Source: an uncultured Oscillospiraceae bacterium (lineage in GTDB: Bacteria > Bacillota > Clostridia > Oscillospirales > Oscillospiraceae). From it: a stretch of DNA of 11,302 bases. Under the pieces are notes generated by a model. The model was not told the origin of the DNA and searched no databases. It saw only the letters and a program-made list of their open reading frames with translations. Where the stretch lies: positions 1-11,302 of the forward strand of contig CAADUW010000161.1 of assembly GCA_900752285.1 (NCBI GenBank), read 5' to 3'. Positions within the stretch are counted from its first letter, which is position 1; every line of letters starts with the position of its first letter. Shown here one piece after another: positions 1 to 6,632 of the stretch. The translations under genes and the position numbers were made by a program.

Positions 1-44
1 ACAGTCTCAAATACATACAGGATTCCTTCGTTTTCCAAACTTTG

Positions 45-102
45 AATTGGGGCAAAAATCCTGTCTGAGACTTCTTGCCGAATTGCGCGGTGCTGCCCTA
101 AA
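45..102. repeat. Dispersed palindromic repeat, copy 1 (half-copy)
   Basis: Positions 63-102 match 2921-2960 at 39 of 40 bases. The other half of the palindrome present in the copies at 2899 and 7989 is missing or diverged here. Instead the retained half forms a different hairpin with upstream sequence: AATT 45-48 with 81-84, and GGCAA 51-55 with TTGCC 75-79. Copy 1 abuts and supplies the context of the degV-family stop codon (98-100). Confidence 0.75.
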
Positions 103-1006
103 TTTCCGATTTTTCCCCCTGCTCCTGCTGTTTGACTTTGCCGGGATCGGGGCAGGCGGGGGTCACGCCGGTGTCAAAAAAGGCTACGGAAATGGCGTTG
201 GGGCCCACGTGGGTACCGATGGTTGCGCCGATGGTGTGGATGGACAGCTTGTGCCCACGCCAGAGCCGCTCACTGTCCCGGAGATACTTTTGCAGCGCGG
301 CATCGCTGAGCCCGGTATAGCCCAGAAAGCAGGGCAGATCAAAATTGATTCCGCCGCAGTTTTCAATTTCCCGTATCAGAAAATTACTGCCGTTTCTGGA
401 ACCCCGGGCTTTGCCCAGCAGGGCCACTTCGCCGTCTCTTACCGTAACGACCGGCTTGATGGCCATCATCTCGCCCACAAAGGCCACGGTTTTGGAGATC
501 CGTCCGCCCCGCTTCAGGTATTCCAGCGTATCCAGCAGGGCCAGAATATGGATCCGTTCCCGGGCGCTTTCCAGCGTGCGGACAATGGACGCCGCATCCA
601 TGCCTGCCTGAACCATCCGCAGCGCATAGGCAACCAGCAGCCGTTCCCCGGAGCTGACATTTTTGCTGTCCACCACATAAACCGTTCCCGGCGCTTCGCC
701 CGCCGCAACCATGGCGCTCTGGCAGGTTCCGGAGAGCCAGGAGGACAGGGTGATGACAATGACCGTCTCCCCCCGCCCGGCAGCCTCTGCGTAAACCCGG
801 GTAAAGGTATCCGGTGGAATCAGGCTGGTTGTGGGGAATATGTCATCCTCCAGCAGCTTTTCAAAAAAAGCGGTATGGGTCAGGGTCACTCCGTCCAGGA
901 ATTCCTCCGTACCAAACCGGACGGTCATGGGCAGTACTGTAAGATTCTCGGAATAAGGCGCCAGAATATCTGATCCGGAATCCGTTACGATTCGTATTTT
1001 TTCCAA
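98..1006 (-). CDS. DegV family (FakB-like) fatty-acid-binding protein
   Basis: DegV/FakB proteins bind a fatty acid; FakB members present it to the kinase FakA for phosphorylation and phospholipid synthesis. Seen: TDSGSD at residues 8-13, a TS pair in TTSLIPP near residue 60 (lipid-contact position in the family), SSWLSGTCQSA (usual form SSxLSGTYQSA), LDTLEYLKRGGRIS, IKPVVTVRDG and, near the end, IGATIGTHVGPNA. I chose the TTG at 1006: GGAGG (1015-1019) sits 8 nt upstream and translation then begins MEKIRIVTDSGSD, the usual N-terminus. An in-frame ATG at 1099 would place the start upstream of the likely transcription start. Length is 302 aa, slightly over the common 280-290, because of a charged tail (…KVKQQEQGEKSEI) after the usual end. 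The TAG stop lies at the edge of a dispersed repeat. No fakA is nearby, so the fatty-acid role is inferred from family. Confidence 0.93.
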   Translation of the reverse strand: MEKIRIVTDSGSDILAPYSENLTVLPMTVRFGTEEFLDGVTLTHTAFFEKLLEDDIFPTTSLIPPDTFTRVYAEAAGRGETVIVITLSSWLSGTCQSAMVAAGEAPGTVYVVDSKNVSSGERLLVAYALRMVQAGMDAASIVRTLESARERIHILALLDTLEYLKRGGRISKTVAFVGEMMAIKPVVTVRDGEVALLGKARGSRNGSNFLIREIENCGGINFDLPCFLGYTGLSDAALQKYLRDSERLWRGHKLSIHTIGATIGTHVGPNAISVAFFDTGVTPACPDPGKVKQQEQGEKSEI

Positions 1007-1032
1007 AATAAATTCCTCCAGGTAAGCCTTAT

Positions 1033-1058
1033 GCGGCGTCTGCCGGAAGCAGCGCCGC
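1033..1058 (-). promoter_or_regulatory. Hairpin in the degV-family leader
   Basis: GCGGCG (1033-1038) pairs with CGCCGC (1053-1058), and CTGC (1040-1043) with GCAG (1049-1052), with one bulged base and a 5-nt loop: about 10 GC-rich pairs between the promoter and the ribosome binding site. No U-tract follows it in the degV direction, so it is not an obvious attenuator. It may stabilise the 5' end; its function is unknown. Confidence 0.5.
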
Positions 1059-1070
1059 ACCGGTTCGCAT

Positions 1071-1099
1071 ATTGTAGCACATAGTTGTTGATAAATCAA
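1071..1099 (-). promoter_or_regulatory. Sigma-A promoter of the degV-family gene
   Basis: Read on the minus strand: TTGATT (1094-1099), a 17-bp spacer, then TACAAT (1071-1076) preceded by TG one base upstream (extended -10). The predicted transcript starts near 1064, giving a leader of about 58 nt that contains a hairpin and the GGAGG ribosome binding site. Confidence 0.75.
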
Positions 1100-1354
1100 T
1101 ATCTATTTTAAGATACGTTATCCCCGTGGGAATTTCCCATGACAGTCTGCCGGCACGGATGCCCGCGTCATTTCGAAAAAAAGAAAATTGCAAAGAAAAA
1201 AGTGGAAATATGTTTCGCGAGAGCGTAATTTGTTAGTCTCTTAAAACCGTGGAATATGGCTCCCGCGGAAAAGCGGGCGGACAGGCTGCGGGATCGGATG
1301 TTCCGGAACCGTGGAGGACAGTTATTGGTTTCAGAAAAGCAGGGAGCGAAGAAA
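1100..1354. other. Spacer between degV gene and small ORF
   Basis: No gene is supported here. A purine-rich stretch (about 1173-1210) is followed by a short hairpin, CCCGC (1262-1266) with GCGGG (1273-1277). The words ACCGTGGA near 1245 and 1311 form a direct repeat about 65 bp apart, and TTCCGGAA is a small palindrome near 1300. No convincing -10 element for the downstream small ORF was found. Confidence 0.4.
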
Positions 1355-1534
1355 ATGAGAAAAATTGCGGGACGAATTATGTGTGTGCTTCTGGTAGCGG
1401 TGCTGATGGCGGGGTTGATTCCAACGGTCTATGTGCCGAAATGCGTTTTTCCCCTCTTCCATCAGGTCAAATTTTGTGATAGAATAACGTCTGACAGAAC
1501 AGGGGGGATGGGAAACACAAAATGCGGGAAGTAA
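1355..1534 (+). CDS. Small signal-peptide-like ORF, possible remnant of a secreted protein
   Basis: This is a 59-aa frame starting MRKIAGRIMCVLLVAVLMAG: a basic n-region (K3, R7), a hydrophobic stretch at about residues 9-22 and a possible cleavage region near LIPTVYV. This is what a Sec signal peptide or one-helix membrane protein looks like. The rest (…VKFCDRITSDRTGGMGNTKCGK) resembles no domain I know. The ribosome binding site is mediocre (GGAG at 1343-1346, 8 nt before ATG). The frame overlaps the MATE start at 1522 by 13 nt, and a good extended -10 promoter for the MATE gene lies inside it. I infer either a leftover 5' end of a secreted-protein gene whose body was lost, or a chance frame. 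Not recognised. Confidence 0.3.
   Translation: MRKIAGRIMCVLLVAVLMAGLIPTVYVPKCVFPLFHQVKFCDRITSDRTGGMGNTKCGK
1477..1485 (+). promoter_or_regulatory. Extended -10 promoter for MATE gene 1
   Basis: TG at 1477-1478, one base, then TAGAAT at 1480-1485. The -35 region (about 1457-1462) is poor, which is tolerated when TGn is present. The start would be near 1492, leaving a leader of about 30 nt with a G-rich ribosome binding site (AGGGGGGATGGG, 1501-1512) before ATG 1522. Confidence 0.5.
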
Positions 1535-2841
1535 AGCTGACGGAGGGCTCCATTTTCGGAGGGCTTCTCCGGTTTTCTTTGCCTATGATCGGGGGAAATC
1601 TCCTGCAACAGGTTTATAATCTGACGGATACCCTGATCGTGGGGCGTTACATTGGATCCGACGCGCTGGGAGCGGTAGGATCTGTCTATACCCTGATGGT
1701 TTTTCTGACCTCCATTCTGATCGGACTCAGTATGGGAAGCGGCGCGTTTTTCTCTGCCGACTACGGGGCAGGGGACACCCGGCAGCTGCGGGAGGATATT
1801 CGGCTCTCCTTCCGCTTCATTCTCGCGGTGTCTGCCCTGATCTCCGTGGCGGTGTATCCGGCGACAGAGCCCATCCTGGCTCTGCTGCAAACGCCCCGGG
1901 AACTGATGGACATGACCCGGGATTATGTCCGTGTAGCTTTCGGTGGACTCATGTTTATTTTTCTGTACAATTTCTTCGCTTATCTTCTTCGCGCAATGGG
2001 AAATTCGGTGGTTCCGCTGATCTTTCTCGGCATTTCCACCGTTCTGAACATCGGGCTTGACATCTGGTTCGTGGTTGGCCTGGGATGGGGCGTTGCGGGT
2101 GCCGCCTGGGCAACGGTTCTTGCTCAGGCGGTTGCCGGGGTCGGCATTGCCCTGTATGCCCTGCGGAGGCTGCCCCTGCTGCATACGCCCGTCCCCGAAA
2201 GCAGGACCCCCGGCAGACTCCGGCAGATCGTTGCCGGGGACATAGCCACGGGAGTCCAGCAGTCCGTTATGAATTTCGGTATCCTCATGATTCAGGGACT
2301 GGTAAACAGCTTCGGGCCGACCGTGATGGCATCCTTCGCCGCAGCCGTAAAGATCGATACCATTGCCTATATGCCGGCTCAGGAATTTGGAAACGCCTAC
2401 TCTCTGTTCGTTTCCCAGAATTACGGCGGCGGAAAACCGGAACGGGTGCAGAAGGGAACCGGAATTGCTTTCGGTACCGCAGTCGGCTTCTGCCTGATCA
2501 GTTCCGTGCTGGTTTTCACCTTTGCCGGGGCACTGATGGGGCTGTTCATTGCCCCGGAGAAAACGGCAATTCTCGCTGAGGGGGTCCGGTATCTGCGGAT
2601 TGAGGGCGCCATGTATGTGGGCATCGGCATTCTGTTCCTGTGGTATGGCTATTTCCGGGGCATTGGCAGACCCCGGGTGTCCCTGCTTCTGACCGTGATT
2701 TCTCTGGGTACCCGGGTTGCCCTTGCCTACGCCCTGGCTCCCCGCACGTCCCTCGGTGTTACCGCCATCTGGCTGGCAATCCCCATTGGCTGGCTTCTGG
2801 CCGACCTGACGGGCTGGGTACTGTACCGGAGGGGACACTGA
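1522..2841 (+). CDS. MATE family efflux transporter 1
   Basis: A 439-aa inner-membrane antiporter of the multidrug and toxic compound extrusion family, expected to export cationic or aromatic compounds using a Na+ or H+ gradient. Seen: about 12 hydrophobic segments arranged as two similar halves. Half one opens with LLRFSLPMIGGNLLQQVYNLTDTLIVGR; D36 sits where MATE proteins carry the conserved TM1 acidic residue. The second half carries QEFGNAYSLFVSQNYGGGKPER, the repeat-two counterpart of SADYGAGDTRQL. Length fits the family (440-460). ATG 1522 follows a G-rich ribosome binding site and gives the standard N-terminus. Transcription probably comes from its own promoter at 1477-1485 and ends at the hairpin 2958-2996. 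The substrate cannot be told from sequence. A long minus-strand frame (1462-2916) opposite it is a shadow. Confidence 0.95.
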   Translation: MREVKLTEGSIFGGLLRFSLPMIGGNLLQQVYNLTDTLIVGRYIGSDALGAVGSVYTLMVFLTSILIGLSMGSGAFFSADYGAGDTRQLREDIRLSFRFILAVSALISVAVYPATEPILALLQTPRELMDMTRDYVRVAFGGLMFIFLYNFFAYLLRAMGNSVVPLIFLGISTVLNIGLDIWFVVGLGWGVAGAAWATVLAQAVAGVGIALYALRRLPLLHTPVPESRTPGRLRQIVAGDIATGVQQSVMNFGILMIQGLVNSFGPTVMASFAAAVKIDTIAYMPAQEFGNAYSLFVSQNYGGGKPERVQKGTGIAFGTAVGFCLISSVLVFTFAGALMGLFIAPEKTAILAEGVRYLRIEGAMYVGIGILFLWYGYFRGIGRPRVSLLLTVISLGTRVALAYALAPRTSLGVTAIWLAIPIGWLLADLTGWVLYRRGH

Positions 2842-2898
2842 CCGCCCCAGTATCCGCTCACAATGCCGAATCCGCGTTATTCCGAATGAATTGCATGC

Positions 2899-2960
2899 TA
2901 AGGCAACACCGCACAATTGCGTCTGAGACTTCTTGCCGAATTGCGCGGTACTGCCCTAAA
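2899..2960 (+). repeat. Dispersed palindromic repeat, copy 2
   Basis: Imperfect inverted arms, TAAGGCAACACCGCACAATT (2899-2918) and AATTGCGCGGTACTGCCCTA (2939-2958), enclose an 18-20-nt centre. Most arm positions pair, counting G-U. The right half is 39/40 identical to 63-102. The inverted copy at 7989-8063 has the same arms but a longer centre, so this copy appears to have lost about 12 internal bases. No transposase or clear target duplication is visible. Confidence 0.85.
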
Positions 2961-2996
2961 ATCCCACCGCCGTTTTGCTCTCGGCGGTGGGATTTT
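2958..2996. terminator. Strong, probably bidirectional terminator between MATE 1 and MATE 2
   Basis: A perfect 15-bp stem (2958-2972 with 2982-2996) with a 9-nt loop; the 3' arm ends in TTTTT on the plus strand and the 5' arm supplies TTTT on the minus strand. It lies between the convergent MATE genes, about 115 bp after one stop and 205 bp after the other. It abuts repeat copy 2 directly. Confidence 0.85.
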
Positions 2997-3026
2997 TCAG
3001 GTTTTGTTCTCTCTTCGGTTTTCCAT

Positions 3027-3072
3027 GTGGGAGGACTGGATCACCGGCGGTTTCGGATCCGTCATTTCCCAC
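3027..3072. other. Imperfect hairpin in the convergent spacer
   Basis: GTGGGA (3027-3032) pairs with TCCCAC (3067-3072), GAC (3034-3036) with GTC (3061-3063), and GGATC (3038-3042) with GATCC (3056-3060), giving 14 pairs with small bulges and a 13-nt loop. No U-tract follows on either strand. The rest of 2997-3201 shows no gene; a short GGCTC/GAGCC hairpin lies near 3159-3178. Confidence 0.4.
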
Positions 3073-3201
3073 GGGACTTCCTTCTTCTTTTCTTCCTTAT
3101 CCGGCATGAAACCCTCACCCCATTTACAGGGTGCCCGGATGCGTTGAAAGTTATGTATGGCTCCTTATCCCCAGAGCCGGAGCACAGAATGCGGAAACGG
3201 C

Positions 3202-4584
3202 TCAGTATCCGTGAATCTCATACATTGGCTTGATTTTCTGGCGGTAGATTCTTCCGAACAGTGCCGCCGTTACAGCCAGACTGACAATTTCCGCCACCGG
3301 GAAGGACCACCATACATTGTGCACATTTCCGGTCAGGCTCAGAAGGTAGGTCACAGGGAGCAGCACCAGCAGCTGGCGGCAAAGGGAAACAATGGTGGAG
3401 TAAATACCGTTGCCCAACGCCTGAAAGCTGGCGCTGAGGATAATGGAAAACGCCGCAATGGGGAAATGCAGACTGATGATCCGCAGCGCGCTGGTTCCGA
3501 TGGCAAGAAAGTCTGCCGAGGGATGGAACATGCCGAGGAGCGCCCCGGGCGCCAGCTGGAACACAAGAAGCCCCGCCAGCATAATTCCGACAGCAATTGC
3601 ACAGGCAACCTCCAGCGTCTGAACAATCCGCTTTGGCTTTCGCGCCCCGTAATTGTAGGCAAGAATGGAAATGGAGGCATTGTTCAGACCGAACAGCGGC
3701 ATAAAGAAAAAGCTTTGCAGCTTGTAGTAGACGCCGAACACGCCGGTTGCCGTTTCCTGAAAGCCCTGCAGAATCTGATTCATGCCGAAGTTCATGACAG
3801 AACCAATGGCGTTCATGATAATTGCGGGAATTCCCACCGCCAGAATGGGGGAAAGAATATGCCCCACGGGCTTTACATCCCGCAGGCGGATGTGGATCTC
3901 CGGATTATGCCGCAGATTCAGGTAAATGCACAGAGCCGCACCTGCCCACTGACCGATGACCGTGGCAACCGCTGCGCCGGCAATCCCCATTTGGGGCATT
4001 CCGAACCAACCGTGAATGAAAATGGGGTCCAATATAATATTGACGATGGCGCCAACGCCCTGCGCGATCATGGTCAGCACCGTCCGCCCTGTAGCCTGCA
4101 GCAAACGCTCTCCCAGAATCTGGACAAAAATACCGGCCGTAAACAGGCAGCAGATCTGGGTATAGGCAATGCCGCCCTCTACCGTCTCGGCCACCTGGGA
4201 CTGCATGGTAAAATAGGGTCTGGCTCCGAAAATGCCGAACAGCATGAACAGGACCGTGGAAATGATGACAAGAAAAATACCGTTTCCCGCCGCCCGATCC
4301 GCCGCGTCCTGGTTCTTCTCTCCCAGACTTTTGGACAGCAGGCTGTTCACGCCCACGCCGATACCCACGCCAAAGCCAATCTGCATATTCTGCACCGGAA
4401 ATGCCAGCGACAGGGCCGTTACTGCGCTCTCGGAAACCTGAGAAACATAGATACTGTCCACAATGTTATAAAGCGCCTGAACCAGCATGGAAATGATCAT
4501 GGGCAGCGCCATGTTCACCAGCAGCTTCGGCACGGGCATGACGCCCATCTTGTTTTCCTGCAATGTATTCGTCTGTGTCTGCAC
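3202..4584 (-). CDS. MATE family efflux transporter 2
   Basis: A 460-aa MATE antiporter in the cytoplasmic membrane. Seen: the Clostridia-type opening ENKMGVMPVPKLLVNMALPMIISMLVQALYNIVDSIYV with the TM1 acidic residue at D43, about 12 transmembrane segments, and the second-half signature FGLNNASISILAYNYGARKPKR. It starts at GTG 4584: AGGAG (4594-4598) lies 9 nt upstream. The internal ATGs at codons 13 and 16 lack a comparable site, and the ENKMG motif is usually present in this subfamily. It is convergent with MATE 1 and divergent from argS, with its own promoter. Sequence similarity to MATE 1 and MATE 3 is only family level, so these are not recent tandem duplicates. Substrate is unknown. 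Confidence 0.95.
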   Translation of the reverse strand: MQTQTNTLQENKMGVMPVPKLLVNMALPMIISMLVQALYNIVDSIYVSQVSESAVTALSLAFPVQNMQIGFGVGIGVGVNSLLSKSLGEKNQDAADRAAGNGIFLVIISTVLFMLFGIFGARPYFTMQSQVAETVEGGIAYTQICCLFTAGIFVQILGERLLQATGRTVLTMIAQGVGAIVNIILDPIFIHGWFGMPQMGIAGAAVATVIGQWAGAALCIYLNLRHNPEIHIRLRDVKPVGHILSPILAVGIPAIIMNAIGSVMNFGMNQILQGFQETATGVFGVYYKLQSFFFMPLFGLNNASISILAYNYGARKPKRIVQTLEVACAIAVGIMLAGLLVFQLAPGALLGMFHPSADFLAIGTSALRIISLHFPIAAFSIILSASFQALGNGIYSTIVSLCRQLLVLLPVTYLLSLTGNVHNVWWSFPVAEIVSLAVTAALFGRIYRQKIKPMYEIHGY

Positions 4585-4616
4585 GGTACAAATCTCCTGT
4601 GATGAAAGTCTACCCT

Positions 4617-4644
4617 ATTATACCGGATTTCCCGGCAGATGCAA
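4617..4644 (-). promoter_or_regulatory. Promoter of MATE gene 2
   Basis: On the minus strand: TTGCAT (4639-4644), a 16-bp spacer, then consensus TATAAT (4617-4622). The transcript would start near 4610, giving a leader of about 25 nt that carries the AGGAG ribosome binding site. No operator palindrome is obvious. Confidence 0.7.
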
Positions 4645-4726
4645 GGAGAAAATGGTATTTTTCCGATTTCCTACGGTTTTTCTGTTTTTTCCGCAAAAAG
4701 GGGTGTACTTTTCCTGTAAAATTTGG

Positions 4727-4747
4727 TATACTGAGAAAAACAGGAGG
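4727..4747 (+). promoter_or_regulatory. -10 element and ribosome binding site of argS
   Basis: TATACT at 4727-4732, with only a weak -35 candidate near 4704-4709. AGGAGG at 4742-4747 is 8 nt before the ATG. If this -10 is used, the leader is very short (under 20 nt), leaving no room for a T-box riboswitch; none of the T-box hallmarks are seen. Confidence 0.55.
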
Positions 4748-4755
4748 AATCAGAC

Positions 4756-6504
4756 ATGCAGAAAGTTTTGGATATTATCTCCGGAAAAATGGCGCAGGGC
4801 TTTGCCGACGCGGGCTATGACCCTTCCTATGGGCGGGTAACCGTCTCCAACCGTCCGGACCTTTGTGAATACCAGTGCAACGGTGCTCTGGCTGCCGCCA
4901 AGCAGTACCATTGTGCTCCCATCCAGATTGCCAAAGCCGTGGCAGAGCATCTGGATCCCGGTGATTATGATCTTGTGGAAGCCGTCATGCCGGGCTTCAT
5001 CAACCTGAAGCTCTCCGGTGCTTTCCTGCAAAAGTACACGGAAGCCATGCGGGCAGAACCGGATTTCGGCATTGAGAAGCCGGGCACCGGGAAAACCATT
5101 GTGGTAGACTACGGTGGTGCCAATGTGGCAAAGCCCCTGCACATCGGGCACCTGCGCCCTGCCATCATTGGCGAAGCGCTGAAGCGGCTGTACCGGTATC
5201 TGGGTTACAACGCCATTGGCGACGTCCATCTGGGCGACTGGGGTCTGCAAATCGGTCTGATCATTGCCGAGCTCAGCGAGCGGCACCCGGAGCTTCCCTA
5301 TTTTGACCCGGGCTTCACCGGTGCGTATCCGGAGGAGCCTCCCTTTACCGTCACGGATCTGGAAGAAATCTATCCCACCGCCTCCGGAAAGAAATCCGAT
5401 CCCGAGTTTTCCCGGAAGGCGCATCAGGCAACGCTGGAGCTGCAGCAGGGACGCCGGGGCTACCGGGCACTGTGGAAGCACATCATGACCGTATCCGTTG
5501 CCGATCTGAAAAAGAATTACGACAATCTGGACGTTCATTTTGAAAAATGGCTGGGCGAATCCGACGCCGATCCCTACATCCCCGCCATGGTAGAGGACAT
5601 GAAGCAGCGAGGGATCGCCGTTCAGTCCGAGGGCGCGTGGGTCATTCCCGTAGCAGAGCCGGGGGACAAAAAGGAAATGCCTCCCTGTATTCTGGTGAAA
5701 TCCGACGGCTCCTCCATTTATGCCACTACCGATCTTGCCACGCTGGTTCAGCGGATGCAGGACTGGCACCCGGACAAGGTGCTGTACGTGACGGACAAGC
5801 GACAGAATCTGCACTTTGAACAGGTATTCCGCGCCGCCCGGAAGGCGGGGATCGTTCCGCCGGAAACCGAGCTGGAGCACGTGGGCTTCGGCACCATGAA
5901 CGGCAAGGACGGAAAGCCCTTCAAGACCCGGGACGGCGGCGTCATGCGGCTGGAAACTCTGCTTGCCGATATGACTGCTTTTGTCCGCGCCAAGGTCGTG
6001 GAGAACCGGATCGTGGACGACAGCGAGGTGGAGGACACCACTGCCAAAATCACGTTGGGCGCGCTGAAATACGGCGACCTGAGCAACCAGCCCACCAAAG
6101 ACTACAACTTCGACATGGAGCGCTTTGCCGCCTTTGAGGGAAACACCGGCCCGTACCTGCTGTACACCATTGTCCGGGTCAAGAGCATTCTGGCAAAGTA
6201 CGGTTTCTGGGAGCAGCTGCCCATGCAGGAGCCTGCCAACGCCTTTGCCAAGGACGTGATGCTGAGCCTGACCCGGTTTGCTCCCACACTGGAAACCGCG
6301 CTTCGCACCTCCAGCCCCAACGTGCTGTGTGCCTACCTGTTTGAGCTCGCCGGGAACGTCAACAAGTTCTATCACGAAACCCGAATTCTTTCCGAGGAGG
6401 ATGCCGGACGCAAGGCCGGTTACGTTGCACTCATCGGTCTTTCCATGCGGGTCCTGGAAACCGGCATTTTCCTGCTGGGCTTCTCCGCTCCCGAAAAAAT
6501 GTAA
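4756..6504 (+). CDS. argS: Arginyl-tRNA synthetase
   Basis: Class I aminoacyl-tRNA synthetase that charges tRNA-Arg with arginine using ATP, in the cytoplasm. Seen in order: an N-terminal domain (residues 1-110) contacting the tRNA elbow; the catalytic Rossmann core with VDYGGANVAKPLHIGHLR, where HIGH is residues 129-132; GDVHLGDWG near 156-163; the KMSK-region variant GKDGKPFKTRDGG at about 383-395, as is normal for many ArgRS; and the C-terminal anticodon-binding DALR domain from GNTGPYLLYTIVR (462 onward) through FELAGNVNKFYHETRILSE. The 582-aa length is within family range. ATG 4756 follows AGGAGG at 8 nt. It is monocistronic, with its own promoter region and a downstream hairpin, between two unrelated MATE genes. 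The 541-aa minus-strand frame opposite is a shadow. Confidence 0.98.
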   Translation: MQKVLDIISGKMAQGFADAGYDPSYGRVTVSNRPDLCEYQCNGALAAAKQYHCAPIQIAKAVAEHLDPGDYDLVEAVMPGFINLKLSGAFLQKYTEAMRAEPDFGIEKPGTGKTIVVDYGGANVAKPLHIGHLRPAIIGEALKRLYRYLGYNAIGDVHLGDWGLQIGLIIAELSERHPELPYFDPGFTGAYPEEPPFTVTDLEEIYPTASGKKSDPEFSRKAHQATLELQQGRRGYRALWKHIMTVSVADLKKNYDNLDVHFEKWLGESDADPYIPAMVEDMKQRGIAVQSEGAWVIPVAEPGDKKEMPPCILVKSDGSSIYATTDLATLVQRMQDWHPDKVLYVTDKRQNLHFEQVFRAARKAGIVPPETELEHVGFGTMNGKDGKPFKTRDGGVMRLETLLADMTAFVRAKVVENRIVDDSEVEDTTAKITLGALKYGDLSNQPTKDYNFDMERFAAFEGNTGPYLLYTIVRVKSILAKYGFWEQLPMQEPANAFAKDVMLSLTRFAPTLETALRTSSPNVLCAYLFELAGNVNKFYHETRILSEEDAGRKAGYVALIGLSMRVLETGIFLLGFSAPEKM

Positions 6505-6529
6505 AAAAGTTTCCCTTTTTATGCGAATT

Positions 6530-6556
6530 CCAGCCGATTTCTGAGAAATCGGCTGG
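6530..6556 (+). terminator. argS terminator hairpin
   Basis: A perfect 12-bp stem, CCAGCCGATTTC (6530-6541) with GAAATCGGCTGG (6545-6556), and a 3-nt loop. The tract that follows is only moderately T-rich (TTCTCTT), with a true T7 run about 13 nt later (6570-6577), so termination may be less than complete. Confidence 0.65.
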
Positions 6557-6632
6557 TTCTCTTGCCCGGTTTTTTTCAGCAGGTTAATTCCGGATTTTCC
6601 TCTTTCACAGTCAGATTCAAAAAGGAGATGCT

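Noticed and set aside
47..973. 308-aa plus-strand frame opposite the degV-family gene
   Set aside because: DegV motifs on the minus strand are unmistakable; this frame is the shadow.
1462..2916. 484-aa minus-strand frame opposite MATE 1
   Set aside because: Antisense shadow of the transporter; composition is unlike real proteins.
2917..3147. 76-aa plus-strand frame downstream of MATE 1
   Set aside because: It starts inside the palindromic repeat, reads through the terminator hairpin, and has no ribosome binding site.
3157..4602. 481-aa plus-strand frame opposite MATE 2
   Set aside because: Antisense shadow rich in H, N, Q and R, with no domain and no translation signal.
4585..4755. T-box riboswitch controlling argS
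   Set aside because: There is no T-box sequence, specifier loop or antiterminator, and the likely leader is under 20 nt.
4750..6375. 541-aa open frame on the minus strand opposite argS
   Set aside because: It is the exact antisense of a certain gene; its protein is low-complexity-like (G, V, H, Q-rich), has no ribosome binding site, and results from the codon bias of argS.
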